Source of the DNA: Azonexus hydrophilus
Lineage (GTDB): Bacteria; Pseudomonadota; Gammaproteobacteria; Burkholderiales; Rhodocyclaceae
Direction of reading: 5' to 3'
Assembly: GCF_001956855.1 (NCBI RefSeq)
Contig: NZ_MTHD01000003.1
Location: forward strand, 310,001 to 374,000
Length of the DNA stretch: 64,000 nucleotides
The translations under genes and the position numbers were made by a program. Positions 28,751 to 37,921 of this stretch are shown here, piece after piece (the stretch's first letter is position 1; the number at the start of each line of letters is the position of its first letter). A model generated the notes under the pieces. That model made no database searches. It was not told the DNA's origin and saw only the letters and a program-made list of their open reading frames with translations.

Positions 28751-29431
28751 CTAGAGCAGACCGCGCTCGGCAAAAGAGAGCGGCAGGGCGTTTCCGGCGA
28801 CGATGAAGTGATCCAGCAATTTTACATCAATCATGGCCAATGCCTGCTTCAAATTTGTCGTTAACAGTTCATCGGCGCGTGAAGGTTCGGCGATTCCGGA
28901 AGGGTGGTTGTGGGCGAGAATGACGCCGGCCGCATTCCGGATCAGGGCCATCTTGACCACCTCGCGCGGGTAGACGGCTGTCTGGGTCAGCGTTCCGGTG
29001 AACAGTATGTCGGCTTGCAGGAGGCGGTTCTGGGCATCCAGCCACAACGCCATGAATTCTTCGTGCGGGCTGTGGGCAAGTTTGAGGCGTAGCCAGTCGC
29101 GTACCTTGCCCGGGGAGGCGAAATTGTCACGTTCCGCCATCTCTTCGCTCAGGGCGCGCCGCGCCAGTTCGAAACTGGCCTTCAGTTGGGCTGCCTTGGC
29201 CTTGCCGATACCGGGCACGGTGGCCAGATGCTCGACGGAGGCGCTGACCAGGCTGCCGAGCTTGCCATCGTTGTGGTGCAGCAGGTCGCGAGCCAGATCG
29301 ACCGCGCTTTTGCCGCGAATGCCGACACGCAAATAGATGGCCAGCAACTCGGCATCGGAAAGCGCCTGGGGGCCGAGGGCGAGCAGGCGCTCGCGGGGGC
29401 GTTCCTGAGTTGGCCAGTCGGTGATCGCCAT
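28751..29431 (-). CDS. radC: RadC-family JAB/MPN-domain protein
   Basis: UPF0758 family. The name RadC is historical and a role in DNA repair is doubtful. The 226 residues show an N-terminal helix-hairpin-helix region ([16 protein letters not shown]) and a C-terminal JAMM metalloprotease-like domain with HNHPSG and a later Asp. ATG 29431 is preferred over an upstream in-frame Met because the family begins [14 protein letters not shown]. It is divergent from coaBC, with radC-rpmB-rpmG on one side and coaBC-dut on the other, as in E. coli. Confidence 0.93.
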   Translation of the reverse strand: MAITDWPTQERPRERLLALGPQALSDAELLAIYLRVGIRGKSAVDLARDLLHHNDGKLGSLVSASVEHLATVPGIGKAKAAQLKASFELARRALSEEMAERDNFASPGKVRDWLRLKLAHSPHEEFMALWLDAQNRLLQADILFTGTLTQTAVYPREVVKMALIRNAAGVILAHNHPSGIAEPSRADELLTTNLKQALAMIDVKLLDHFIVAGNALPLSFAERGLL

Positions 29432-29475
29432 GCGCCTGACTCCAGTAGAATGTATCAGCAATCATTTTAGCGAAT

Positions 29476-30672
29476 ATGACTATGGAATTAAATGGCAAGC
29501 GCATCGTTGTTGGTGTCACCGGAGGCATAGCCGCATACAAGGCAGCAGAGCTCGTCAGATTGCTGGGAAAGCAGGGAGCTGATGTCCAGGTGGCGATGAC
29601 CGAGGGCGCTACGCATTTCGTAACCCCGACAACCTTCCAGGCACTGTCCGGCAAGCCTGTATACGTTGACCAGTGGGATGCCCGGATGCCGAACGCCATG
29701 GCGCATATCGACCTGTCGCGCCGCGCCGACCTGATTCTGGTCGCGCCGGCATCGGCCGATTTTCTGGCCCGAGTGGCGAATGGCATGGCTGATGATTTGC
29801 TGGCAACGATGGTGCTGGCGCGTGACTGTCCGCTGCTGGTGGCGCCGGCGATGAACCGGCAGATGTGGGAAAACCCTGCGACGCAACGTAATGTCGGCCA
29901 ACTCGTCGCTGACGGGGTCGGTATCCTCGGGCCGGCGAGCGGTGATCAGGCCTGCGGCGAGACCGGGCCTGGGCGCATGCTCGAAGCTGACGAAATTCTC
30001 GAGCAGGTGCTTTCCTTCTTTGTCCCCAAATCGTTGGCTGGTCGCCGGGTATTGATTACTGCGGGGCCGACTTTCGAGGCGATTGATCCGGTCCGCGGCA
30101 TCACCAACTTGTCGTCCGGGCGGATGGGCTATGCCGTGGCGCGGGCCGCCCGGCAGGCGGGGGCGGCGGTGACGCTGGTGTCGGGACCGGTTGGTTTTCC
30201 GGTGCCGCAGGGTGTTGACCGCATCAATGTCCGCAGTGCGCTCGACATGCATGCGGCGGTGATGGCCCGGGCCGCTCAATCAGATATCTTCATCGCGGTT
30301 GCTGCCGTTGCTGATTACCGCGTGGCCAACGCAGCCGAGCACAAGCTGAAGAAGGATCACGGCGGTGTGCCAGCCATTGAGTTGATTGAAAACCCGGATA
30401 TCCTGGCGGAGGTTGCTGCCCTGCCGGACGGTCCTTTCTGCGTCGGATTCGCCGCTGAAAGCCGTAACCTGGAAGATTATGCACAAGCCAAACGGCGCAA
30501 GAAGAATATTCCGTTGATCGCCGGCAACCTCATCCAGGATGGTTTCGGCGGTGACGATAACCGGCTGGTGCTGTTCGACGACAACGGCAGCCATCCGCTG
30601 ACACCAGCCAGCAAGGAAGTGCTGGCCAGGCAACTCATCGAACATGTCGTCAAACTCACAGGAAAACAGTAA
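29476..30672 (+). CDS. coaBC: Bifunctional phosphopantothenoylcysteine decarboxylase / phosphopantothenate-cysteine ligase
   Basis: Catalyses two consecutive steps of coenzyme A synthesis. The 398 residues comprise an N-terminal FMN-dependent CoaC domain (about 1-190), with the PASADF and [15 protein letters not shown] motifs and the active Cys in [11 protein letters not shown]. The CTP-dependent CoaB domain follows ([22 protein letters not shown] and KKDHGG). Either the Met at 29476 or the one at 29482 could be the start. The stop codon overlaps the dut start by one base. Confidence 0.95.
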   Translation: MTMELNGKRIVVGVTGGIAAYKAAELVRLLGKQGADVQVAMTEGATHFVTPTTFQALSGKPVYVDQWDARMPNAMAHIDLSRRADLILVAPASADFLARVANGMADDLLATMVLARDCPLLVAPAMNRQMWENPATQRNVGQLVADGVGILGPASGDQACGETGPGRMLEADEILEQVLSFFVPKSLAGRRVLITAGPTFEAIDPVRGITNLSSGRMGYAVARAARQAGAAVTLVSGPVGFPVPQGVDRINVRSALDMHAAVMARAAQSDIFIAVAAVADYRVANAAEHKLKKDHGGVPAIELIENPDILAEVAALPDGPFCVGFAAESRNLEDYAQAKRRKKNIPLIAGNLIQDGFGGDDNRLVLFDDNGSHPLTPASKEVLARQLIEHVVKLTGKQ

Positions 30673-31121
30673 TGCATCATATCGACGTCAAGATCCTCGA
30701 CCCGCGCCTGAAGGAAACCCCGCCGCACTATGCAACACCGGGCTCGGCGGGCCTGGACCTGCGCGCCTGCCTGGATGCGCCGCTTGAGCTTTCCCCTGGC
30801 CAGACCGTGCTGGTGCCGACCGGCATGGCCATTCATCTGGCGGACCCGGGCCTGGCCGCGATGATCCTGCCGCGGTCAGGGCTTGGTCACAAGCACGGCA
30901 TTGTCCTCGGCAACCTGGTTGGTCTGATTGACAGCGACTACCAGGGGCAATTGATGGTATCGGTCTGGAATCGGGGGCAGCAGGCGTTCACCATTTCGCC
31001 ACTGGAGCGTATTGCCCAGTTGGTGGTCGTTCCTGTGTTGCAGGTCGGGTTCAACGTGGTCGATGAGTTTTCTTCCAGTGACCGCGGTGAGGGCGGCTTC
31101 GGCAGCACCGGACATGCCTGA
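30672..31121 (+). CDS. dut: dUTP diphosphatase
   Basis: Hydrolyses dUTP to dUMP and diphosphate, which keeps uracil out of DNA and supplies dTMP synthesis. The product has 149 residues and works as a trimer. The five dUTPase motifs are visible, including [38 protein letters not shown] and the C-terminal [10 protein letters not shown]. It is coupled to coaBC by a one-base overlap. Confidence 0.97.
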   Translation: MHHIDVKILDPRLKETPPHYATPGSAGLDLRACLDAPLELSPGQTVLVPTGMAIHLADPGLAAMILPRSGLGHKHGIVLGNLVGLIDSDYQGQLMVSVWNRGQQAFTISPLERIAQLVVVPVLQVGFNVVDEFSSSDRGEGGFGSTGHA

Positions 31122-31192
31122 GGGGCTTGAAAGCGCGATGTAAGCAAATTACGATTTAATGATCTTCTTTTGAATCGGAATGCGGGGGAGTC

Positions 31193-31807
31193 ATGAAAAA
31201 AATGTTTTCAGGTGTGGCCGGGTTGCTGCTCTCGGTTTCTTGTGTGCTGCCGGTTCTGGCCGCTGACAAGGTCGATCTGGCGCGTGCCGAGGAAATTGTG
31301 TCCGGTCGCTGCTTTCTTTGCCACGGCATGGAAGGCGAGGCTGCCAGTGCCGTTTTTCCGCGTCTCGCCGGGCAGCACTGGGAATATACGGCCAAGCAGT
31401 TGTCCGAGTTCAAGTCGGGCAAACGCAAGAGCGACACCATGAAGCCTCAGGCCGAGGAGCTGACGCCGGCGGAAATGAAGGCCCTGGGTGTCTTCTTCGA
31501 GGCCAAGCAGGTCGCCGGTCGTGAGGTCCGCGATGCGGAACTGGTGGCTGTCGGCAAATTTGTCTTTCACCGCGGCAATCAATTCACCGGCTTGCCCAGT
31601 TGCGCCAGTTGCCATGGCGCCAAAGGCCATGGGACGCCGCAGTTGCCACGCCTGGCGGGGCAGCATCCGCGGTATACCGAGGACCAGATCAAGATGTTCA
31701 ATACGCGCGAGCGGACCAATGACAACGCGGTCATGCACACCGTTGCTTCCAAACTTTCCGAACTGGAAAGACACGCGGTTGCCGCTTATATCGCGACGCT
31801 GGACTGA
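31193..31807 (+). CDS. Periplasmic diheme cytochrome c, c4-like
   Basis: Electron carrier of 204 residues. A signal peptide (about 1-23, cleaved after VLA) is followed by two cytochrome c domains with heme motifs CFLCH (near residue 40) and CASCH (near 138). The repeated FPRLAGQHWEYTAKQL / LPRLAGQHPRYTEDQI text is typical of the c4 family. A GGGGGAG site precedes the ATG. It lies at the edge of the sulfur island and may carry electrons from the Sox or flavocytochrome enzymes to an oxidase; that role is inferred from position. Confidence 0.85.
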   Translation: MKKMFSGVAGLLLSVSCVLPVLAADKVDLARAEEIVSGRCFLCHGMEGEAASAVFPRLAGQHWEYTAKQLSEFKSGKRKSDTMKPQAEELTPAEMKALGVFFEAKQVAGREVRDAELVAVGKFVFHRGNQFTGLPSCASCHGAKGHGTPQLPRLAGQHPRYTEDQIKMFNTRERTNDNAVMHTVASKLSELERHAVAAYIATLD

Positions 31808-31821
31808 GCGTTTTCGTGATG

Positions 31822-31850
31822 AAAAAAGGCCGCCCTTGGGCGGCCTTTTT
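31822..31850. terminator. Bidirectional terminator between cytochrome c and flavocytochrome genes
   Basis: AAAAAAGGCCGCCC and GGGCGGCCTTTTT form an 8-bp GC stem plus A-T pairs around a very short TT loop. The A and T runs on the two sides fit termination of both convergent genes. Confidence 0.85.
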
Positions 31851-31866
31851 GTTTTGCCGGTGAAGA

Positions 31867-33144
31867 TCAGGCCAGCATGTCGGCCCAGATATTCTTTGCC
31901 CAGCCCATCGCGGCTTTGCCTTCCAGTTCGTTACGGGCAGCAGATATACCGCCCGCGCCCTTGACCGGCTGAACCAGTTTGGTGGCGGCGTCGTACTGGT
32001 GGACGGAGGCGACGTGGATGACGTTTTTGGCATCGACGAAGCTGTAGCAGGTATTCATCACCACCGGCGCCGGGTTCGGTTCCTGTCCGGCCAGCAGGTT
32101 GAGGATGGCTGCTGCAGCCAGCTTGCCGTGCTGGTTGGCCATGTGCCCTGATTTCGGCATGGTTGGCGCCGGGAAGACAGCATCGCCGAGAACATGTACG
32201 CCCGGCGTGCTCGTCGATTCCATCGACAGCCAGTTGATGTCCACCCAGCGGTTGTTGATCAGCTTGATGCCGGACTGGCTGGCGATGCTGCCGGCACGGT
32301 GGGGCGGGATCACGTTCAGTACGTCGGCCTTGAACTTGTCGAATTCGAGGATGGCCGTGTTGGTGGCAACGTCGACATCCTTGACTTCGCTGTTCGGACG
32401 ATATTCCAGGGTGCCCTTGTAAAGGTCGGCCCAGGCTTTCATGAACAGGCCCTTCTTGGACTGGACATCTTCGTTGGCATCGAGAATGACCACCTTGGAT
32501 TTGGGCTTGCTCTTCTTGAAATAATCGGCCACCAGGCAGGCACGCTCGTACGGTCCGGGCGGGCAGCGATATGGGGCCTTCGGAATGGCCACGGCAAAGG
32601 TGCCGCCATCCGGCATGGCTTCCAGTTGCTTGCGCAAGGCGACGGTCTGGGCGCCGGCCTTCCAGGCGTGCAGGATTTTTTCCTGAGCCGCTGCATTGTT
32701 CAGTCCGGGAATCTGGTCGAACATGAAATCAATGCCGGGCGACAACACGATGCGGTCGTAACTCAGGTCACCGCCCTTGGCGAGCCTGACCGAGCGCTTG
32801 GCAGCATCGACGGCGACGACATCGTCCTGAATAACCCGGACGCCCCACTTGCTCTTCAGGTTGTCGTAGCTGACCGTGATGTCTTCCATGGTCTTGGTGC
32901 CACCGATGACCAGGTTGGAAATCGGGCAGGAAATGAAGGTTGGGTTGCGTTCCACCAGCGTGACCTGAACGCTGCCCTGGCTCCACATGCGCAGGTATTT
33001 TGCCACCGTTGCACCGCCATAGCCGCCGCCGACAACGACCACATGGCCACCGGCCTTGCTGCCGGCCGCACAGCCGTAGAGGGAGGCCATGGCACCGGCT
33101 GCGGCGCCTGCCTTGAGGAATTCACGTCTTTTCATCAGCATCAT
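31867..33144 (-). CDS. soxF: Flavocytochrome c sulfide dehydrogenase flavoprotein (SoxF/FccB-like)
   Basis: Probable periplasmic FAD enzyme that oxidises sulfide and passes electrons to its cytochrome partner. The product has 425 residues. It has a twin-arginine signal (KRREFLKAG, residues 5-13), an FAD-binding GGGYGG loop near 39-44 and Cys residues at 73 (FISCPISNLVIGG) and 194 (PYRCPPGPYERA). A second dinucleotide-binding region and the HVLGDAVFPAPTMPKSG motif are also typical of the FccB family. GGGGAG lies seven bases before the first ATG. It is cotranscribed with the small cytochrome gene upstream. Confidence 0.87.
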   Translation of the reverse strand: MMLMKRREFLKAGAAAGAMASLYGCAAGSKAGGHVVVVGGGYGGATVAKYLRMWSQGSVQVTLVERNPTFISCPISNLVIGGTKTMEDITVSYDNLKSKWGVRVIQDDVVAVDAAKRSVRLAKGGDLSYDRIVLSPGIDFMFDQIPGLNNAAAQEKILHAWKAGAQTVALRKQLEAMPDGGTFAVAIPKAPYRCPPGPYERACLVADYFKKSKPKSKVVILDANEDVQSKKGLFMKAWADLYKGTLEYRPNSEVKDVDVATNTAILEFDKFKADVLNVIPPHRAGSIASQSGIKLINNRWVDINWLSMESTSTPGVHVLGDAVFPAPTMPKSGHMANQHGKLAAAAILNLLAGQEPNPAPVVMNTCYSFVDAKNVIHVASVHQYDAATKLVQPVKGAGGISAARNELEGKAAMGWAKNIWADMLA

Positions 33145-33156
33145 GTTCGTCTCCCC

Positions 33157-33462
33157 TTATTTTTGTGCTGCAAAGTATTCGGCGATCAGTGCCAGCTGCT
33201 CGTCCGAGTAGCCCTTGGAGATCTGATGCATGATCGAGGCGGGTTTGTCGCCGCTCTTGAAGTCGGCAAGTTTCTGCAACAGTTTGGCCTTGCTTTCCCC
33301 GGCCAGCGAGTCCATGCCGGCGCCCGGTACGGCCTTGCCGTTGGTGCCGTGACAGTTGGCGCAGGTTGCCGCCAGATTGCGGCCAAGATTCGGGTCCGCG
33401 GCGTGGGCGGTGCTGGCCGCTGCCAACAGGCAGGCTGCAGCAACTTGGGTGAGTTTTTTCAT
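33157..33462 (-). CDS. soxE: Small periplasmic monoheme cytochrome c (SoxE/FccA-like)
   Basis: Cytochrome of 101 residues with a signal peptide ending at STAHA and one heme motif CANCH near residue 34. Class I cytochrome fold features (GMDSLAGESKAKLLQKLADFKSG) are visible. It stands 12 bases upstream of the flavoprotein gene and is the likely electron-accepting subunit of that enzyme. The gene symbol follows that inference. A generic cytochrome c553-like carrier is the alternative. Confidence 0.78.
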   Translation of the reverse strand: MKKLTQVAAACLLAAASTAHAADPNLGRNLAATCANCHGTNGKAVPGAGMDSLAGESKAKLLQKLADFKSGDKPASIMHQISKGYSDEQLALIAEYFAAQK

Positions 33463-33651
33463 CGAAACTTCTCCTTCCTCTAGGTGTTGTCGATATGCAC
33501 AGTGCCCGGATTTTATGGGAATGTCGGCATCGGTACAGCACGAAGGGTATAGCAGTTTTTAAATAATTACATGTTGCGTCGCAACAATATTAGTTGTTGA
33601 CTATATAAATACTCAGTTATACATTGCTGTTGACATAGATCAAAAAACGAC
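33463..33651. promoter_or_regulatory. Divergent control region of the sox island
   Basis: AT-rich region of 189 bases between soxE and the ArsR-type regulator gene. It holds a perfect palindrome with arms TGTTGCG and CGCAACA (33572-33586). An ArsR-like inverted repeat, TATAA at 33604-33608 and TTATA at 33617-33621, has an 8-base spacer. A GTTGAC motif occurs twice, at 33596 and 33629, 33 bases apart. These are candidate operators and promoter parts; no clear -35/-10 pair with ideal spacing could be fixed. Confidence 0.6.
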
Positions 33652-33987
33652 ATGGACGAGACATCCCAAGTATTCGAACAGGTAGCGCATTATTTCAGCC
33701 TGCTGGCTGATCCGACGCGCTTGCGCATTCTCTCCTGCCTGTGCGGCGAGGAGCGTCCGGTTCATGAAGTCGTCGATCAGGTCGGTCTGACGCAAGCCAA
33801 TATTTCACGGCATCTGAACATCCTTTATCGCGCTGGCGTTGTTGGCCGGCGGCGGGAAGGCAGTTCCGTCTTTTATCGCGTCGTCGATCCGAATTTTGTC
33901 GATATCTGCAGGACCGTCAGCATCACGGTAGCCAGCCGTGACATTGGCGAGCACCTGGGGGTGAGGACCGAGCGTTGCAGTACTTGA
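33652..33987 (+). CDS. soxR: ArsR-family transcriptional regulator of the sox cluster (SoxR-like)
   Basis: Winged-helix repressor of 111 residues. The recognition helix region is LTQANISRHLNILYRAGVVGRRREGSSVFYR. The Cys residues are at 29, 31, 86 and 109. The SmtB-type metal motif ELCVCD is not present, which suggests thiol-based sensing of sulfur species as known for the SqrR/BigR/SoxR group, rather than metal binding. Its place between the divergent flavocytochrome pair and soxC fits control of both units. There is no clear ribosome binding site at the ATG. Confidence 0.8.
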   Translation: MDETSQVFEQVAHYFSLLADPTRLRILSCLCGEERPVHEVVDQVGLTQANISRHLNILYRAGVVGRRREGSSVFYRVVDPNFVDICRTVSITVASRDIGEHLGVRTERCST

Positions 33988-34016
33988 AATCAATGAAGCG
34001 GAGGGGAAATATCTCT

Positions 34017-35363
34017 ATGGGTGATCTATCAAAACAGCCGGGGCGTTTGCGGCCCGCTCCGGAGAACTTCCTGACGGAAGAGCAGGTCAAGGCCGTTGCT
34101 GCAGGGCGTCGTGATTTCCTGCGCAAGAGTTTCATGGCCGCCGGTGCTGCGATGGCTGCGCCTTTGGCGGCACGCGCTGCAGAGGGAGATCCGGCGATCC
34201 TCAATCTGCCGGAATGGAGCAAGACCCTGGGTATGCCGGTGGCGCTCAACCCCTACGGTCAGCCGTCGAAGTTCGAGAGCCAGTTGTTGCGTCGCGAGTC
34301 TCCGGGTCTGGCCCGTGTCGGCCAGGCGTCGGTTTCTTTTGCGCCGTTGCAGGGGCTGTTCGGCATCATCACGCCGTCCGGCCTGCATTTTGAACGTCAC
34401 CATCAGGGGTGGCATGATATTGACCCGGCGGTGCACCGGCTGATGGTCAATGCTTCCGATCCGGCTTTCCTGAAAAAGCCCAAGGTGTACACGATGGATG
34501 ACCTGATGCGCCTGCCGTCGGTGTCGCGCATCCATTTCATTGAATGCGGTGCCAACACCGGCCTCGAGTGGGGCAACGTCGCCGTGCCGACCGTGCAGTA
34601 CACGCATGGCATGCTCTCCTGTTCGGAGTTTACCGGCGTCCCGCTCAAGCTGCTGCTGGAAGATTGCGGTGTCGATTACAAGAAAGCCCGCTATGTGCTG
34701 GCCGAGGGTGCCGACGGTTCGTCGATGACCCGTACCATCCCGATGGAAATGGTCGAGAACGGTGAAGTCTTTGTCGCCTACGGCATGAACGGCGAAATGC
34801 TGCGGCCGGAAAATGGCTACCCGCTGCGTCTGGTGGTGCCGGGTGTCCAGGGCGTCTCCTGGGTCAAATGGCTGCGCCGCATCGAAGTCGGTGACAAGCC
34901 GTACGCGACCAAGGATGAGGCGGTGCACTACATCGACCTGATGCCGGACGGCATGCATCGTCAATACACCTCGATCCAGGAATGCAAGTCGGTGATCACT
35001 ACGCCATCCGGCGGTCAACGTCTCCTGGAGAAGGGTTTCTACAACGTTTCCGGGATTGCCTGGTCGGGGCGCGGCAAGATTACGCGTGTCGATGTCTCGT
35101 TCGACGGCGGCATCAACTGGCAGCAGGCACGCATCGAAGGTCCGGTGCAGAACAAGGCGCTGACGCGCTTCAACATCAACTGGGTATGGGACGGCAAGCC
35201 GGCCATGCTGCAGTCGCGGGCGGTAGACGAAACAGGCTATGTCCAGCCGGCTTACGGCCAACTGCGTGAAGTGCGCGGTACCAAGTCGATCTATCACAAC
35301 AATGCCATCCAGACATGGAAAGTGGTCGAAAGCGGGGAGATCAGCAATGTCCAGGTTCTCTAA
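34017..35363 (+). CDS. soxC: Sulfane dehydrogenase molybdenum subunit SoxC
   Basis: Periplasmic molybdenum-cofactor subunit of SoxCD, which oxidises the SoxY-bound sulfane sulfur. The product has 448 residues from ATG 34017, chosen because GGAGGGG lies 10 bases upstream. A twin-arginine signal (GRRDFLRKS, RR at 31-32) is followed by the sulfite-oxidase-type fold. The cofactor-ligating Cys177 lies in HFIECGANTG. The C-terminal dimerisation domain (GKITRVDVSFDGGINWQQA) is complete. It overlaps soxD by 17 bases. Confidence 0.95.
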   Translation: MGDLSKQPGRLRPAPENFLTEEQVKAVAAGRRDFLRKSFMAAGAAMAAPLAARAAEGDPAILNLPEWSKTLGMPVALNPYGQPSKFESQLLRRESPGLARVGQASVSFAPLQGLFGIITPSGLHFERHHQGWHDIDPAVHRLMVNASDPAFLKKPKVYTMDDLMRLPSVSRIHFIECGANTGLEWGNVAVPTVQYTHGMLSCSEFTGVPLKLLLEDCGVDYKKARYVLAEGADGSSMTRTIPMEMVENGEVFVAYGMNGEMLRPENGYPLRLVVPGVQGVSWVKWLRRIEVGDKPYATKDEAVHYIDLMPDGMHRQYTSIQECKSVITTPSGGQRLLEKGFYNVSGIAWSGRGKITRVDVSFDGGINWQQARIEGPVQNKALTRFNINWVWDGKPAMLQSRAVDETGYVQPAYGQLREVRGTKSIYHNNAIQTWKVVESGEISNVQVL

Positions 35364-36138
35364 ATCCATCCTTGCCTTGGCAACGGCGGCACTGGCCTCC
35401 GGTGCCTTTGCCTTCGACAACTACGGTGGCGTTGGTCGTCAGGCCACGCCCGCTGAGGTGAAGGCCTGGGATATTGACGTTCGTCCCGATTTCAAGGGTT
35501 TGCCTGCCGGTTCTGGCAAGGTCAGTCACGGTAACGACCTGTTCGAGGAGAAATGTGCCTCTTGTCACGGCTCCTTCGGCGAGTCGAATGAAGTGTTCAC
35601 TCCATTGATCGGCGGTACGACCAAGGACGACATCAAGACTGGCAGGGTCGCCGGTTTTGTCAGTGGTGACATTCCCCAGCGCACGACCTTCACCAAGGTT
35701 GCAACGATTTCGACGCTGTGGGATTACATCTATCGTGCCATGCCGTGGACGGAACCCAAGTCGCTGAAGCCGGACGAGGTTTATGCCATCCTCGCTTATT
35801 TTCTCAACCTGGCCGACATCGTTCCCGCCGATTTCGTGCTGTCGGACAAGAACATTGCCGAAGTGCAGAAGCTTATGCCCAATCGCAACGGCATGATTAC
35901 GGATCACGGCATGTGGCCTGGTCCGGCGGCGGCCAAGGGCGGGATTGGCAACGGCGGCAAGCCGGATGTCAGGAACACCGCCTGCATGAAGGATTGCAAG
36001 AAGGAAGTTCGAGTAGGTTCGGTGTTGCCTGATTATGCCCGTACGGCACATGGCAACCTGGAAGAGCAGAACCGTACGTTTGGTCCCGTACGCGGTGTAC
36101 GCACCGTCGAAGGCGCAGCGGACAAGGCAGCGAAGTAA
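35347..36138 (+). CDS. soxD: Sulfane dehydrogenase cytochrome subunit SoxD, short monoheme form
   Basis: Cytochrome partner of SoxC. The product has 263 residues from ATG 35347, with GGGGAG upstream. A signal peptide (about 1-22) precedes a single heme motif CASCH at 70-74. The Paracoccus SoxD is a larger diheme protein; here no second CxxCH exists, and the C-terminal part carries only CMKDC. The soxY gene follows after 26 bases, so there is no lost second half in another frame. Electrons from sulfane oxidation would leave through this heme. Confidence 0.9.
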   Translation: MSRFSKSILALATAALASGAFAFDNYGGVGRQATPAEVKAWDIDVRPDFKGLPAGSGKVSHGNDLFEEKCASCHGSFGESNEVFTPLIGGTTKDDIKTGRVAGFVSGDIPQRTTFTKVATISTLWDYIYRAMPWTEPKSLKPDEVYAILAYFLNLADIVPADFVLSDKNIAEVQKLMPNRNGMITDHGMWPGPAAAKGGIGNGGKPDVRNTACMKDCKKEVRVGSVLPDYARTAHGNLEEQNRTFGPVRGVRTVEGAADKAAK

Positions 36139-36164
36139 TTCCCTATTTTTTGAGAGGAGAAGTC

Positions 36165-36632
36165 ATGAACAACCAACGTCGTAACGTTCTTAAAACCGGT
36201 ACCGGTGCCGCCGTGCTCGGTGCGCTGGCCGCCGCCGGCATGATTGCCCCGGGCATCGCCCTGGCTGACTGGAACAAGGCAGCTTTTGAAGCCAAGAGCA
36301 TGGCCGATACCCTGAAGGCCCTGGGTGCTACCCAGCCAGCCGACAGCAAGGATGTCCAGGTGACTGGTCCGGATATTGCCGAGAACGGTGCTGTGGTGCC
36401 GGTTGGCGTCACTTCCGCGATCGCTGGTACGACCATGGTCGCGATCCTGATCGACAAGAACCCGAATGCCCTGGCTGCCAGTTTCAAGCTGCCGGAAGGT
36501 ACCGAAGCTAATGTGCAGACCCGGGTCAAGATGGGACAGACCTCGAATGTCTACGCACTGGTCAAGGCTGGTGACAAGTTCTACATGGCGACCAAGGAAA
36601 TCAAGGTCACGCTCGGCGGCTGCGGCGGCTGA
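36165..36632 (+). CDS. soxY: Thiosulfate oxidation carrier protein SoxY
   Basis: Carrier subunit that holds sulfur intermediates on the Cys of its swinging C-terminal arm. The product has 155 residues. The N-terminus has a twin-arginine signal (NNQRRNVLK), as expected for co-export with SoxZ. The C-terminal GGCGG motif with Cys153 is intact. ATG 36165 is chosen because GAGAGGAG precedes it. Confidence 0.97.
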   Translation: MNNQRRNVLKTGTGAAVLGALAAAGMIAPGIALADWNKAAFEAKSMADTLKALGATQPADSKDVQVTGPDIAENGAVVPVGVTSAIAGTTMVAILIDKNPNALAASFKLPEGTEANVQTRVKMGQTSNVYALVKAGDKFYMATKEIKVTLGGCGG

Positions 36633-36667
36633 TCGATCAACACATTCAGGAATTCAAGGAGATAACT

Positions 36668-36982
36668 ATGGCTACCAAGCCCATGCGGATCCGCGCCTCT
36701 ACCAAGGATGGCGTTACCGAAGTCAAGGCACTGATTGCTCACGAAATGGAAACCGGCCAGCGCAAGGATGCCAACGGCGCCGTCATTCCGGCGTGGTTCA
36801 TTACCGAACTGACGGCCAGCCATAACGGCAAGGTCGTCCTGGCCTCCGAGTTCGGCACTGCCATCTCGAAGAACCCCTACCTGGCATTCAAGTTCAAGGG
36901 TGGTGCTGCCGGCGACAAGGTCGCCATCACCTGGAAGGACAACAAGGGCGAGACCCGTACCGACGAAGCCGCCATCGGCTGA
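36668..36982 (+). CDS. soxZ: Thiosulfate oxidation carrier complex protein SoxZ
   Basis: Partner of SoxY, 104 residues, with an immunoglobulin-like fold and no signal of its own, so it leaves the cell bound to SoxY. The family text MRIRASTKDGVTEVKALIAHEMETG is clear. CAAGGAG stands before the ATG. A strong hairpin follows the stop codon. Confidence 0.97.
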   Translation: MATKPMRIRASTKDGVTEVKALIAHEMETGQRKDANGAVIPAWFITELTASHNGKVVLASEFGTAISKNPYLAFKFKGGAAGDKVAITWKDNKGETRTDEAAIG

Positions 36983-36997
36983 GTCGTTGTCGACGAT

Positions 36998-37028
36998 GGG
37001 CAGGCACTGCGCACGCGCAGGCCTGCCC
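36998..37028 (+). repeat. Strong hairpin between soxZ and soxA
   Basis: The arms GGGCAGGC (36998-37005) and GCCTGCCC (37021-37028) enclose a second inverted pair (CTGCG / CGCAG). There is no T tract, so it looks like an mRNA-stabilising or processing hairpin rather than a terminator. Confidence 0.7.
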
Positions 37029-37098
37029 GAGCGAACCCCGGCCAATCGGCGACAGACCGTGCGCTGGGTGCAAAAACCGAAAATGAACGGAGGAGTTC

Positions 37099-37911
37099 AT
37101 GGTGAACCCACAGAAATACATTGTGCTGGCCCTTGCCGCGACTTTGGGCAGTCTGCCGCTTGGCGCATCTGCCAGTGACAAGTTGCTTGACGGCATCAAC
37201 GAATACCGCGAGGCGCTGGCTGACGGCAATCCGTCGGAACTGGTTGCCGCCGAGGGCGAAGAGCTCTGGAAAACCCCACGCGGACCGAAGAATGCATCGC
37301 TGGAAAAGTGTGATCTCGGTCTGGGTGCTGGTGTCGTCAAAGGCGCTTCTGCCCAATTGCCGCGTTTCTTCAAGGACACCGGCAAGGTTCAGGATCTGGA
37401 AACACGCCTGATGACCTGCATGGAGACCTTGCAGGGGCTGGATCCCAAAGCCGTGGTCGAGGCGAAATGGCTGAAGGGTGAAAAAGAAAAAATGGCTGCC
37501 CTGGTTGCCTACGTCGTCACCGAATCGAACGGCCAGAAGATCAAGGTGGATACGCGCCACCCGGAAATGAAGAAGATGTACGAGCTGGGCAAGCTGGCCT
37601 TCTACTATCGTACTGGTCCGATGGACTTCTCCTGTGCCACTTGTCACGGCGACCAGGGCAAGCGTATCCGCATGCAGGAACTGCCTGACCTGCGCACTCA
37701 GGAAGGTGCTGCAGCCGGTTGGGGCAGTTGGCCGGCCTATCGCGTTTCCAATGGCCAGTTCTGGACCATGCAGCATCGCCTGAACGATTGTTACCGGCAG
37801 CAGCGGACGGCCGAGCCGATCTATGGCTCTGATGTGACCATCGCCCTGTCTGTCTATCTGGCGGCAACCGCCAATGGCGGCAAGGTTGTCACCCCCGGTA
37901 TCAAGCGCTAA
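37099..37911 (+). CDS. soxA: Sulfur oxidation c-type cytochrome SoxA
   Basis: Catalytic subunit of SoxAX, which joins thiosulfate to the SoxY Cys. The product has 270 residues after a signal peptide ending near ASA (residue 26). One heme motif is present, CATCH at 179-183. The catalytic Cys ligand is C231 in LNDCYRQQR. C71 and C107 remain as a probable disulfide in the N-terminal domain, so this is the monoheme type. GGAGGAG precedes the ATG; soxX follows after 10 bases. Confidence 0.95.
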   Translation: MVNPQKYIVLALAATLGSLPLGASASDKLLDGINEYREALADGNPSELVAAEGEELWKTPRGPKNASLEKCDLGLGAGVVKGASAQLPRFFKDTGKVQDLETRLMTCMETLQGLDPKAVVEAKWLKGEKEKMAALVAYVVTESNGQKIKVDTRHPEMKKMYELGKLAFYYRTGPMDFSCATCHGDQGKRIRMQELPDLRTQEGAAAGWGSWPAYRVSNGQFWTMQHRLNDCYRQQRTAEPIYGSDVTIALSVYLAATANGGKVVTPGIKR

Positions 37912-37921
37912 GGAGGCGAAC

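Noticed and set aside
35347..36138. SoxD as a broken gene lacking its second half
   Set aside because: The frame ends cleanly, soxY follows after 26 bases, and there is no remnant heme motif in other frames.
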